In this document: positions 1-10,206 of the stretch, one piece after another
Layout of the letters: each line of letters starts with the position of its first letter
How positions within the stretch are numbered: position 1 is the first letter of the stretch
Source: Cyclina sinensis
Lineage: Eukaryota; Mollusca; Bivalvia; Venerida; Veneridae
DNA: 64,000 bases
Direction of reading: 5' to 3'
Assembly: GCA_012932295.1 (NCBI GenBank)
Contig: JAAONU010000006.1
Location: forward strand, 31,832,882-31,896,881
Translations under genes and position numbers: made by a program
Notes under the pieces: model-generated
Seen by the model: the letters and a program-made list of their open reading frames with translations, nothing else
Told to the model about the DNA's origin: nothing
Database searches by the model: none

Positions 1-2800
1 TGTTTGTACTAAAAACTTATTTTATATGCACAGTCTCTTGTTGTTGCTATGTTTTCTTGTTACACAGTTTTCTCCTACTTTGAAATCGATACAAGGGTTT
101 ATTTCAAACTATTCATTTGATAGCAACATCAGATTTGATGTCGATGTAAACCAGATAAAAGTAATATCTACTTAAAAAGCATGTTTAGAAGCAATTTGTT
201 GATTGCTCTTTGCTTAAACTTGTTGAAAAGAAAAATGCATCACATGTCCGAAATGGGCATGCATCAATTTGGGCAACGTTAATATCAAATATACAACAGG
301 TAACATACCTGCTTTCAGTTACTGGTGAAGCCATTTATTGCCCAAAATGCTGTTTTTTTATATTATTATTTTATAAATAACGTAGCCATAAAAGCATATA
401 ATATGTTAAGTAAAATGCATTTCAGATCAATAATTAAAGATTAAAGAAAATACACAGTGTTTCCTGCATTGTATAGGCTTTCAGCGTCCCAACATGTATA
501 TACCATATATCCCTGGCTATTATTTATACTTATAACAACAACAACAGTAAATAAACAAAATTGATAAAAACAGTACGGTGCACAAAGGTCACAGGTCACT
601 GCTATTTGCAATAATATGTTACAATTCATAACAGAATAATAAAACTTATTCTCATTAGTATCTTTGTCAGCGTATCGTTCGGACCTGTTTGCCTCATTGA
701 CTTTTATAAAAGTGTTTCATGCATTTGTGTCTGGTGACTAGCCTGCACTGAGTTGTTGGTGGTTTGTTTAATTCATAAACCAAGGATTTAAAATTCTATT
801 GGGTGATAAAATTACATAATATTAAAGACTTATTTTTGCAAACAATATTAGCTTACTACATTACTAAAATCAAATGTTGATAGTAAATAGGCATTATTCA
901 TTTATAAGGTTTCGACATAATGAATGTCAGCCAAATATAGTCAAAACAGACAGTACTTTCATTTATTTATAAGATATTTATCAATAAATACCACACGTTA
1001 AAAGGCAAATCCCTAAAAGCAAGTGATCATTACGAAGCTGTGTTTTACAAGTATATTCTAGACTAAAGCCATCATTAAGTGACACAGCAAAACTATCACG
1101 GTCGCGTGTCGGAAAGCAATACACTGATGTAGATGAACGAGGCATTTAATGGCAATAGCTTCTACCCCAACCCTAGAAAACACGTATCTATTAAGAAATA
1201 TATAAAGGAAAATGGCCCGTGATGTTATACAGTATTTAGAGTTTAACGTGCATATGAAATCTAATATATTATCTCCGGTTGTTGTTAAAAGCATTGTATA
1301 ACTTGTAATCTCAGCGGTAGGGCATTTTGCAAGAGTCCAGTCTGACCGCAATTATTTGATCAGTCTCTTTTGTAATTTTGATATAATTAACCCACATTTA
1401 TGTCCTACTTTTTATATCAAAAAGTATTGTAGGTACTTCAATTATTGATCCAGCACATCCCGCGGTAAAATCCTCTTGCTGATGCAGCTATCTAATTATG
1501 AGAAAACGCAGACTGAAGCTTTCAACTTATTTTTCAAAACAGTGTCAATCTACGTCTTAAAAAATTTCAAACTGACGAGGACTTTTACTATCAAGGTGAC
1601 TCTGTTCATGGTATGCTTAAGAAATTTAAGTTCTTAAGCCCGCAGTAACGCTTATCTTCATATTTTGATGGGGCAAATAATGCACAAATGATAACAGCAT
1701 TATTCTTTTATATCTATAATAATGCATAAAAGACGGCACAAACTTGTTTACGTTTAAACTTTGACATCTGCAAACTAACTTTCCGGTTAAACTCACTGTT
1801 AACCCGACAACGTCTCGGCAAACCTGGGAGTGTTACATGTAAAATCTTAAAATAACGAATACAAAGTGCCAAATATATTTTTTTTGGTCTCAAAGTGACG
1901 TCAAGGAATAACATGCCAGAATCTCATCTCGTATAAGGCCGAGCTAATCCTGAATGAAGTATTGGCCGCGTTTTTTTTTTTTTTCATATTTGCCGTGTTA
2001 TTCCAGTATTGGTCGAGTTTAGAATTTTTTTTACTGTGTATCAAGGATTAAAATTACCAGATTCTCGCTTAATATTATAAAGTTAATTAATAATTGGTGT
2101 ATATATCCTGCTTCTGACGGCCACTAATATTGCTTCTATTTCATCCATTCAGTTTTGTGTATTTAACCTACTTCTGATCAGTATAAATCTGACGTCTACT
2201 GATTTAATTTGGGCTATTCGGCCTCATTAGCTTTATTAGCGCTGAAAGCTTTATGTAGCAAGAGCGGACAAATTATCCGCTAAATTACTGACTAGACATG
2301 TTTCTTGGACACTTATTTAAAAACAAGAGGATTTACGAGATTTTCTCGAAATTGTGTATTAATTTCAAAGAAAAAACGTTTACAAGACGCTCATGCTATT
2401 TTAGTGAAATATTTTGATTCCTTTTGTAAAAGAAGCCACAAGTTGGTACAATAAAATGACATCTTCTGACACCATAGAGGATGAAAACGGGGGAAAAAGA
2501 TTGACAGTAGCTGGCAATGAATTTCTGACCTGTTAATTTGTTGTTTATTGGAACTCATTCCTAAAGAAAGGTCATAAATGACAATTTTATTTGGAGGATG
2601 TACAACTGTATGTTCAAATACGGAAGAAGGATAACTTGATACAAAAGTGTGGCCCTTTATAAAGAAAAGTGAAAGTTTATTACAAAATATAAATATGTTA
2701 GAACTATAAACATAAACATTGAAAAAATGAAAATTCCTAGACTCCTTTGTATTTGCCGACAAAGTTGACAAAATCTTGACATTCCAACTGTCTGATGTCA
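1..2800. other. AT-rich stretch with no recognised gene
   Basis: No exon with a recognisable protein family, RNA gene or transposon end was seen here. It holds a poly-T run near 1971-1984 and scattered short reading frames. The longest frame is at 2391-2801 on the minus strand (136 codons from a true ATG). Its product is rich in Phe, Ser and Ile, matches no family I know, and is of a length expected by chance in 64 kb of AT-rich DNA. Intron or intergenic DNA is the likeliest reading. Confidence 0.5.
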
Positions 2801-2829
2801 TTAGTTGACATTTGTGACAAAGACTTTTC

Positions 2830-3200
2830 GGATTACTCTCACAGACGTTATGGAATAATTATCGATTGGTCACAGTTTAGAGCAAACTAATGATTCAAGT
2901 ATGACAGTCTAGACGTAAAGTGTCACAGTTTGACTGATTTTCTTTCTTTATACACAATTCTGTAAATTGCATACTTTCGCTTTATGCACTTTCAAAGGAT
3001 TGTCTGCGAATACTTTTACATTCCACATATAAGCTAGTGTTAACAGACATTTATTTACATAAACATAACACTTGACCACTCTTAAGTAAGAATTCATGAA
3101 TTTTAAAGTATGTCTGATGTATGAAGGGGTTTAAAAATATATATAACCAAGTTATATTCTTTTATTAAAAGAAACAATGTCTTACTAGTGTCAAAACAAT
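2830..3200 (+). repeat. Ancient local duplication, copy 1
   Basis: The stretch beginning CTCACAGACGTTATGGAATA, followed by ATCGAT, a CACA(G/A)TTTA block and later AAAGTG(T/C)CACAG, recurs in the same order and orientation from about 5165. A looser continuation (ACTTTCAAAGG, then TCTAACAGAC-like blocks) is visible in both copies. Similarity is degenerate, so this looks like an old direct duplication about 2.3 kb apart rather than a young transposon pair. Confidence 0.45.
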
Positions 3201-3800
3201 GTCTACTCGAATTGTAATCTAACTTTAACGATAAAACTCAAAATGTTATAATATTAACTATAAGTAACTCTGAAGTATAATGTGAAGTACTTCACATGAT
3301 GCTTGAATTTTATAATGTTATTTAAGCCTTTTTACCTAGTTGTCTAAATTTAAACCAAGTAAATATTAATGCTGTTTACACCTAAGCCTATAACCGATTT
3401 GACCTGTGTATATAAAGCTTTTACCGGTTAAGTATTTATGTCTTTTCGGCGTCAAAAGTAATTGTCATGAATGCATGCGACGCAAACGGTTTTGCATACA
3501 ACGCAAACGTTTATCATCTTTTGGAGTTGTCGTGAAATTCTCTTTTACAGGACGATTGTAGGAAACTGTTGTCTGTATTTTACCAATAAGACTGTCACAA
3601 GGAAACATTAGCCTGATAAATGACTTTGGTTATCGAATAAGCTTCAAATTGTGTAGAGACATTTACAGTGCATATCTTCAAACATTCTTTCCATTTCAAC
3701 CAAGATCTTAAGAGTACTGTTAAATTAGTAAGTGAATAGTTTTAAAATGTTACGAACACGAAAGTCCGTAACAGAAAGATACAATGCATCTTAGTATACA

Positions 3801-3878
3801 CAACCCAGAGCGGGAATCGAACCCCGATCTCCCGCGAGACACGCCAACTCTCTAACCACTGAGCCAAAGAATCGATTC
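3801..3878 (-). repeat. tRNA-derived SINE head (Pol III A and B boxes)
   Basis: Read on the minus strand, an A box TGGCTCAGTGG (3866 to 3856) is followed 32 bases later by a perfect B box GGTTCGATTCC (3823 to 3813). This is the internal Pol III promoter layout of a tRNA. The flanks do not form a seven-base-pair acceptor stem, and the outer T-stem pairs and the anticodon stem are poor, so it is not a working tRNA. A tRNA-derived SINE head is the best reading; no clear poly-A or LINE-like tail was delimited. Confidence 0.6.
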
Positions 3879-4253
3879 CCTGACGCAGTTGTCAGAGGTT
3901 GTATTTATACAATTATAGGAAGGTGTGCAATAGACCGTAAAAAGCGTAAACGAAATACGCGACTCTTAACAAATAGCAATTCCAAAGTATCATATTACCG
4001 AAAAAAAAATGTTTATTCACTCAAATACTTCGTGTAATGTTACCCTTGTACACTCATTGTTCGGCCTACATTCAAACTGGGTTGACGCCAACAAATACCG
4101 GAAGCTTATCAAAACACCGTCAGGATTGATCACTTACCTAATTCCGAAATCAAGAACAAAAGTCCAAAAATATAACAGGTTTTTAACTTGTAAACGTAGA
4201 ATAATAGAACAATTGAGTATTTGAAGTAAACGACTTAGAGAAAGCCGGTCGAG

Positions 4254-4823
4254 AAAAGCAGAAGTCAATAACGCAAAAGAATAGCGTATCGTGCAAAGCA
4301 TAGGTCAATAACGCAAGAGAAAGCTTATCGTGCAAAGCAGAGGTCAATAACGCAAGAGAAAGCTTATCGTGCAAAGCAAAGGTCAATAACGCAAGAGAAA
4401 GCTGATCGTGCAAAGCAGAGGTCAATAACGCAAGAGAAAGCTGATCGTGCAAAGCAGAGGTCAATAACGCAAGAGAAAGCTTATTGTGTAAAGCAGAGGT
4501 CAATAACGCAAGAGAAAGCTTATGGTGCAAAGCAGAGGTCAATAACGCAAGAGAAAGCTTATCGTGCAAAGCAGAAGTCAATAACGCAAGAGAAAGCTTA
4601 TCGTGCAAATCAGAGGTCAATAACGCAAGAAAAAGCTTATTGTGCAAAAAAGAGGTCAATTACGCAACAGAAAGCTTATTGTACAACGTTGAGGCCAATA
4701 ACGCAAAAGAAAGCTTATGGGACAAAGCAGGACCTAATAACACAAGAGAAAGCTTAAGGTGTAAAGCAGAGGCCAATAACGCAAAAGAAAGCTTATCTTG
4801 CAAAGCAGAGGCCTATAATGCAA
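4254..4823. repeat. 39-bp minisatellite, about 15 copies
   Basis: A unit of about 39 bases, roughly GCAGAGGTCAATAACGCAAG followed by AGAAAGCTTATCGTGCAAA, repeats about 15 times (the first interval is 40, then 39). Copies diverge toward the right end. Most copies hold AAGCTT. Because 39 is a multiple of three, a frame of 13-residue repeats stays open on each strand: plus strand with KAEVNNARESL (4484-4843), minus strand with LALLTSALHDKL (4183-4659). Neither frame begins at a convincing ATG, so I treat both as by-products of the repeat rather than genes. Confidence 0.9.
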
Positions 4824-5164
4824 GTAAATCCCAACATATATGATGTACCCTCTTTGAACATACAACACTTAAGTAATATATTTATGAACAAAAGGCTTAT
4901 TTGATTTTTGTCAAGAAAGAACATTTTTTCCACAGTGCATATACATCTTTTTACTGGTAGCATGTATTTTAATTGCACAATGTATATTTGTAGGTCATAA
5001 AACATTACCTACGTCCTATGTACCCAGTACGTGTAAGCATGAAAGTATCTCTAAATTTCTTTATACGAAGTGTTGTACAATCAGAGCATCAAGGCAACAC
5101 ACTCCATCTTGTATTGTAAGGTAATTGCAGTTAAAACGACCTAGATGGTAGAGACTACAGTTTT

Positions 5165-5560
5165 TTTTTCTCAGACGTTTCGGAATAGGTATCGATTCGG
5201 CACAATTTACTCTAGTCCGGTAAGCAAGATATACATGATTTAATAACTAAAGTGCCACAGACATCCGTCTTACTGTATTATGCTTTTTGTTATATTAGTC
5301 ACGATCGGTTAGACTTCTTTTTCAACAGAAACCAGAATGCCCTGAGCAGATAAAATTACTTTCAAAGGCTACATTGTTTCTAAACTTCCATATTAATATT
5401 GCACAGTGTGTAAGATGTGAAAAAATATCAAGTATTTACACAAATTATGTCTAACAGACCCACAGCTACAGATGAAATATGAAGATTAGAATGTTAACAA
5501 AACAAATTTAAACGAAAAAGTCTGTTTAAACGTTACTCATTAAAATACGTTTCTCTTTCT
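5165..5560 (+). repeat. Ancient local duplication, copy 2
   Basis: This is the direct, degenerate partner of 2830-3200. It begins after a T-run with CTCAGACGTTTCGGAATAGG, then ATCGATTCGGCACAATTTA, AAAGTGCCACAG and ACTTTCAAAGG in the same order as copy 1. No reading frame is shared, so this is duplicated non-coding DNA as far as can be seen. Confidence 0.45.
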
Positions 5561-5639
5561 GTGATATACAGATATAAAACTTTGAATGTAACATCATACC
5601 AGAAAAAAAAGAACCAGATATTCCTGGGCCGCTTACCTA

Positions 5640-6300
5640 AAAAGAAACTACCAAACAATTGGTGGGGTGTGCGTGGCACCTAAGGCATGTGTCAAATGGC
5701 AGACGGTTAAAGTTGAAGTCTGCAAATAGTTAAAATTTTATTGATGTAGCTTCAGAAAACACAACAAGTAGGTCAGTAGGACACATGAAGGTCAAGGACA
5801 AAGGTGGATGAAGCTTAAGTACCTTCCTACCCCATCCAATGATTTTGTTTCCGAAGGGAGGTACCCAGGTCAGATGGGTGGGGCTGGGTACTCTGGTGAG
5901 GGCTAAGATCTTTCAAAGCCCATCTAATTTACTAGGCAGCGCTGAGCCATATATATCTAAGCTCAATGCTTTTCAATACCTTTAAAACCTATTCCTCTAA
6001 AACTCAAAGTAAAGTGACCACTGGGGCGGGGCCAGTTTTAATCCAGGGGCCATGGTTTGTATAAACTTAGTAGATTTGGCAGTCTACTAGACATTGGTGC
6101 AAACAAATTTTTTAAGTTTTTTCCATGCAGTTGCCATGGCAGAGTTCCGCATGGAATTCCACTTTTATTAAATAAATTGAAAGAGTGCCTAACAAGGATC
6201 ATTTCTGTAAAGTTTAATTGCAATTAACCCTGTGGCATAGGAGGAGATGCTGTTTAAAATTAATTGTGGACGACGGATGGAAGGACGAACGACAGACGAC
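5640..6300. repeat. Probable bivalve dispersed repeat
   Basis: The sequence is more GC-rich than its surroundings. It contains the modules ACCACTGGGGCGGGGCCAG, CCAGGGGCCATGG and a GACGGATGGAAGGACGAACG tail, which I recognise from memory as typical of dispersed repeats in bivalve genomes. The reading frames across it (6038-6223 minus, 6247-6468 plus) resemble no protein. Its right end runs straight into the inverted-repeat arm at 6306. The boundaries are approximate. Confidence 0.4.
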
Positions 6301-6305
6301 GGAAA

Positions 6306-6551
6306 CAAAGCATTGTTGAATCTCAATTTTCACAAACCGAAATCGTCACACCGTGTGACAAATGCGTGCGAATACGTCACAAAAATAGTGATAAATACGT
6401 TCGGACACATATTTCATACGAACTTAAAAACGCATTTGTCACACCTCAGAATCTTGTTTAAAATGTGAGAAAATTGTGAGTTTTTTAACTCGAACGTATA
6501 TGTCACACATGTGAGTTTTTTTTTTACTTCGAACGTATATGTCACACATGC
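6306..6551 (+). repeat. Inverted-repeat arm with CGTCACA palindromes (left)
   Basis: This arm starts near AAAGCATTGTTGAATCTCAA and carries palindromic modules such as TCACACCGTGTGACA and TGCGTGCGAATACGTCACA, followed by repeated GAACGTATATGTCACACATG blocks. The reverse complement of 9160-9350 matches it closely over about the first 75 bases (by eye roughly 85 to 90 percent), including the same TCACACCGTGTGACA. The arms face each other about 2.6 kb apart. They could be the ends of one fold-back element or two opposite insertions of one family. Confidence 0.65.
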
Positions 6552-6981
6552 AAGATTTAGTTGACAGTACAATCATGTTAAGTCTCCAAACAGCTTCTCA
6601 AGAAACGGCACTCCGTCCGTCTGTACACCCTTCCATTGACTTGTTTTTTCTCTTTCCTTGGTATTTGGTGGTCATTTGGTTCAGAATCGGAAGTATAACG
6701 GTCGCTTATCGAACGACTATCAGGATTTTTCGTTACCTTTACAACTATTACAAATATTCACTTAAATACTTGGAATATTTGTGTATTATCAAAAGGGAAT
6801 TTCATTTCAAAAGGGCAAGTTACACTATAAGTCATGTCTGCAGAGTACATGTAATACAACACTGTTTAACTATCGAAATGCGAATTAATTTCAAAAGAGA
6901 AGATAACCATAACATTCGTTTCTAAACAGTTATTAGCCCGTTTTAACGTAGGATAATTATTTTATTTCTTTTGATTTCTGA

Positions 6982-7200
6982 ACAAATCAATCAATCAATC
7001 AATCTAAATGCAACCTGCAAACTAGACACTAGACGACCGACTCAAACGCTGATTTCTTTTAATGTCAAAGTCAAAATATAAATATATGTAGAAGGTCCTT
7101 GTCTCTTGTAAGAATTATTTCTGATACGAGGACGACTATGACGCAGTTATCTCAAGAGATGGTCTTTTCATCATCACCATCATCATCATCATCATTATCA
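6982..7200. repeat. Two short microsatellites (ATCA)n and (TCA)n
   Basis: A run of ATCA repeats lies at about 6986-7005, and an interrupted run of TCA repeats at 7168-7200. Both are short simple repeats with no sign of function. The DNA between them is unremarkable. Confidence 0.85.
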
Positions 7201-7307
7201 AGATACATTATGCTTGTATCTCTTACCATCATTTGAAGATAACGGTTGCTTCCTAAATTCTTATTCAGTATTCGAAATTGGAATAAGGATGGTTTCCATG
7301 GTTACAG

Positions 7308-7435
7308 GCAGCTATTGAGCTGCACACTTTCCCCGTGCTAATGGCGGTGAATGTCTTCGTGCAGGATGACACGTGCCGGGGTCAACTGCAGGGACGTGAA
7401 TCTGTGCTAAAATGTATGTCAACATGGCGGCAGAT
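7308..7435 (+). CDS. Candidate first exon (5' UTR plus start, MAAD...)
   Basis: This patch is clearly richer in G+C and CpG than its flanks. It ends in a strong 5' splice site, GCAGAT|GTAAGT at 7435/7436. Just before that lies AACATGGCGGC (7421-7431), which fits the AANATGGCGGC motif that overlaps start codons and binds YY1 in animal promoters. Translation from that ATG (7424) would give Met-Ala-Ala-Asp and then enter the intron. I infer a possible transcription start and first exon of an unidentified plus-strand gene. A poorer 3' splice site (TTACAG at 7307) also exists, in which case an internal frame stays open across it. No downstream exon was found, so it may be a GC-rich repeat fragment instead. 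Confidence 0.2.
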
Positions 7436-7610
7436 GTAAGTTCACAGAAGATCACTTGTACACGTGGCATTGTTCCCCGACAAATAAGGCCTATGACCGT
7501 GTTTTCAAGATTCTATTTCATTGTTTGTCAATAAAAATAAAACGGGCAAAATGATTGTTTGTAATGTCATTTACAGGTCATGACTGTACACCAAAGTCTG
7601 TTATGAACCC

Positions 7611-7690
7611 CCGCCTCCTTGGTCGAGTGGTCGTATTCACAAAACTTCCCTCTCACTGATAGGTTGTGGTTTCGAACCCCGATTCTGATT
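7611..7690 (+). repeat. tRNA-derived SINE head (Pol III A and B boxes)
   Basis: An A box TGGTCGAGTGG (7620-7630) is followed by a B box GGTTTCGAACC (7668-7678), with 37 bases between them, close to normal tRNA geometry. The sequence between does not fold into a convincing anticodon arm and there is no acceptor stem, so this is a tRNA-like SINE rather than a tRNA gene. It sits between the two inverted-repeat arms at 6.3 and 9.2 kb. Confidence 0.5.
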
Positions 7691-8623
7691 ACATCTCTTT
7701 GTGTGAAAAAATTGGCAGTTACTTATACTGGTTCTTCCCGGGATCGATAGTTAGGTAACTGCCAGCCTGATATAATTTTAAAAAAAAATGTTGAAACGGG
7801 CGTTGAACTTCAATAAACCTGTTATAATCCAACAAAATTTTGATTACAGGGTACGACACGGCTCTTGTTTTCCGCACACCCCGAATATAAAGGGAGAAAT
7901 GATTAGAAATGATTAATGAGTTATACATGTCCGGAACTGTCTGGACATACTATGACTGTAAAGCCTCCTATTTCCCGTACTCCTAAAGAGATCAGACAAT
8001 ATTTGCGAGTAGCAATCTCTGAATACATCTGAATATAACCCTGGTGCCTCATGAATTCTGCTGAGATAAAATAATTTCCAGGTAGGGTAATGATCAAATC
8101 ATCTTCTTTTTAGTCTTAAACAATGTAGAAACGTGCGATTTTGTTTCATATATAGTAAAATGAGAAAGACTTTATTTTTATGCAATATCATTGCAAAACT
8201 TACTACACTATATTTCTTATATATAAACAATGATTTCAAAGTCACTGTCAGGAATGTTTTGGTAAAAATAATAACCATTTTCTTTCGTAAAACATCTTTT
8301 TCTTTAAAATAGACTACTTGTACATGAGATCATGGGACTTAATGAAAATCGCAATAAGGTTTTAGACTTCTAGATTATTTTTAACCTTTTCTTTGTAATT
8401 ATTCTGTAGATCAGGATCTTGGTCACTATAACACTTGTTCGTGCTTGAAAATGTTTCAAACTTGAACTTAAATTTATCGACTTAAATCTTTGACGGTACT
8501 TTTTAACTTCTGAGGGTTTTGCCAAGAATTTTTTCTGCAACAAGCGAACAATTTGAAAACCAAGTTGCAGATGTTTTACGCTTTGTATTTAGAATACTTA
8601 CGGTGAATATAAGAGACACTCTA

Positions 8624-8684
8624 AACAGCTTGGAACCTAACCAGATGCCAAGTAACTTTGCGTCTGGTCAGGTTCCACGCTGTT
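8624..8684. ncRNA. Pre-miRNA-like hairpin (25-bp stem, 11-nt loop)
   Basis: Bases 8624-8648 pair with 8660-8684 at 22 of 25 positions; one of the other three (U-G) is a wobble in RNA. The loop is 11 bases (8649-8659). The stem begins AACAGC and contains GGAACCT. Size and shape are like a short microRNA precursor, but a small fold-back transposon or a chance palindrome would look the same. The 7-base word AGACACT occurs as a direct repeat on both sides (8614-8620 and 8691-8697), which could be a target-site duplication and would favour the transposon reading. Transcription is not shown. Confidence 0.3.
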
Positions 8685-8948
8685 TACGTTAGACACTTTT
8701 TCTACCAAATTTTCTGAAAATTAAATAAAATCTACAAAATTAATGTGACGACATCTTGAACAGGCGACAAAATTCCCTCGTCTCAGCATAAACACGACAC
8801 ATATTATACATGGTATTAGCATGAGCTCAGTCACGGCACATGCTTTTCACATGAGGATTTGGTTGACTTCACCACTGTTTTAAGTAAACACTCGATAGGT
8901 AACTGCTCGCCGGTAAATGAGAGAAATTATCTTAAAAACAAGCGTTAA

Positions 8949-9034
8949 CCCCCCCCACCCCCTACCCCCCCCCCCCCCCCAAAAAAAAAAAAAAAAAAAA
9001 AAAAAAATCAATAAAAAATAAATAAATAAATAAA
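8949..9034. repeat. Poly-C, poly-A and (AAAT)n low-complexity block
   Basis: C-runs at 8949-8980 are followed by an unbroken A-run (8981-9007) and then AAAT repeats to about 9034. It could be a SINE or LINE tail. Such homopolymers are also common sites of sequencing and assembly length error. Confidence 0.85.
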
Positions 9035-9159
9035 GCACAATCATTAACAGAAATAGTGCCTAGCAAGTTTCGAAAAAGGATGAAGTATACTTTTAGGTAT
9101 ATTGCATGACCCTGTTCCCCGCAGCACCCATGTCTGAATATTAAAACTACAGTCTGTAC

Positions 9160-9350
9160 ATAGATTCGAACTTTGGGTGTGACAATTACGTTCGAACTAA
9201 AAACCGAAAAAAAAGTCAAACGTATACGTCTCCTTGGCGTTTTGTGACGAACTCGCACGTATTTGTCACACAGGTGTGACGTATTCGCACGTAATTGTCA
9301 CACGGTGTGACGATTGTGCTTTGTGAAAATTGAGGTTCAACAAAGCATGC
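9160..9350 (-). repeat. Inverted-repeat arm with CGTCACA palindromes (right)
   Basis: Read on the minus strand from 9350, it repeats the order of the left arm: GCATGCTTTGTTGAACCTCA, then CTCAATTTTCACAAA, then TCACACCGTGTGACA, then ACGTGCGAATACGTCACA. Several internal palindromes of the form TGTGAC...GTCACA are present. It is the opposite-orientation partner of 6306-6551. Confidence 0.65.
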
Positions 9351-10071
9351 TAAATAATAAATAAAATAAAATAATAATATTTCAGTTGTAGACGGAGTAT
9401 TTCATTTAATTATCGAAGAGAATTTTAAGAAGACAGTTAATAAGTAGAAATTTGTATAATTATGGACAGGATTGCTACTACAGATTCTCTTTAGTAAGTT
9501 ACATGAATATAACTATACATTGTTGTGTAAACTCCACAGACGTCAAAGGCTACTCAGTTAGACACTGTGTGACAAATAACGTCTGTCAATTACGGCAACT
9601 TTCCTGGAAATAGTTTCAACTGATTTGGAGGTAAATCACCGCTGTCGGCCACCACTTTAGATAATTGGTAGGCAAATGATGATATTTTTCTACTTTATAT
9701 TGACTCAAGATTTTTTTTCCTTGTTTGTAAATGAATTTCGATCCCGATTTAATCTTGGTTTATATAGAGAACCTTACTTAATCATGAGTTAAAACAGATG
9801 TACAGGAAAACTTTACTTGATATCACACATGTTTAGTGATACAATAGTGATATGAAATGCAAAATTGCTCGTGATATGCCTTGACAATGTGTCGTTTTAT
9901 TATTATATGAATACAATAGTTCGTGCTAACTTTGACAGCTGCAAAAGTGGTTAAGAAATTTCAGATAAGCATAAAAAACGCAAGGAGAAAAAGAACATAA
10001 GCCGAAATTTTATTTTCATTAAAAAACTGGCTCCAAACTGTATCTTTAGGTGACTGAAAACATTGACTTAC

Positions 10072-10206
10072 CACGATAAGGTTCCACATCTTGGCAGCCT
10101 GGGCTACAAATGTTGATACTATGCTACATCCTGTAAGAACGATAACTTTCTTTGGCGGTGTATATAATAACTCATATAGAACCTTTGTTCCAAGTCCAGG
10201 CATGCA
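10072..10206 (-). CDS. GABBR1-like: Exon of GABA-B receptor subunit 1-like gene
   Basis: A single internal exon of 135 bases, 45 codons, phase 0 at both ends. On the minus strand the 3' splice site is a pyrimidine-rich tract ending CAATTTCAG before 10206, and the 5' splice site is GTAAGT beginning at 10071. The peptide starts [15 protein letters not shown] and ends G-C-S-I-V-S-T-F-V then A-A-K-M-W-N-L-I-V. This is the signature of the GABA-B1 Venus-flytrap (extracellular ligand-binding) domain, where vertebrate and fly subunits carry PG..T..LYELLY and GCS.V.T.VAEAA.MWNLIV. The family is a class C G-protein-coupled receptor at the cell surface that works as an obligate heterodimer, with subunit 1 binding GABA and subunit 2 coupling to Gi/o. 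The frame is intact with no stops. I found no flanking exon (before it, the GGWPGGQAC region; after it, the FFRTHPSA region) in this window. It could still be an isolated exon duplicate; the family call itself is firm. Confidence 0.9.

Noticed and set aside
2391..2801. 136-codon minus-strand frame from a true ATG, the longest non-repetitive frame in the window
   Set aside because: The peptide has no recognisable motif, its composition follows the local base content, and a frame of this length is expected by chance in 64 kb of AT-rich DNA read in six frames.
3801..3878. Intact tRNA gene
   Set aside because: A and B boxes are present, but acceptor and anticodon stems do not pair; kept as a SINE head.
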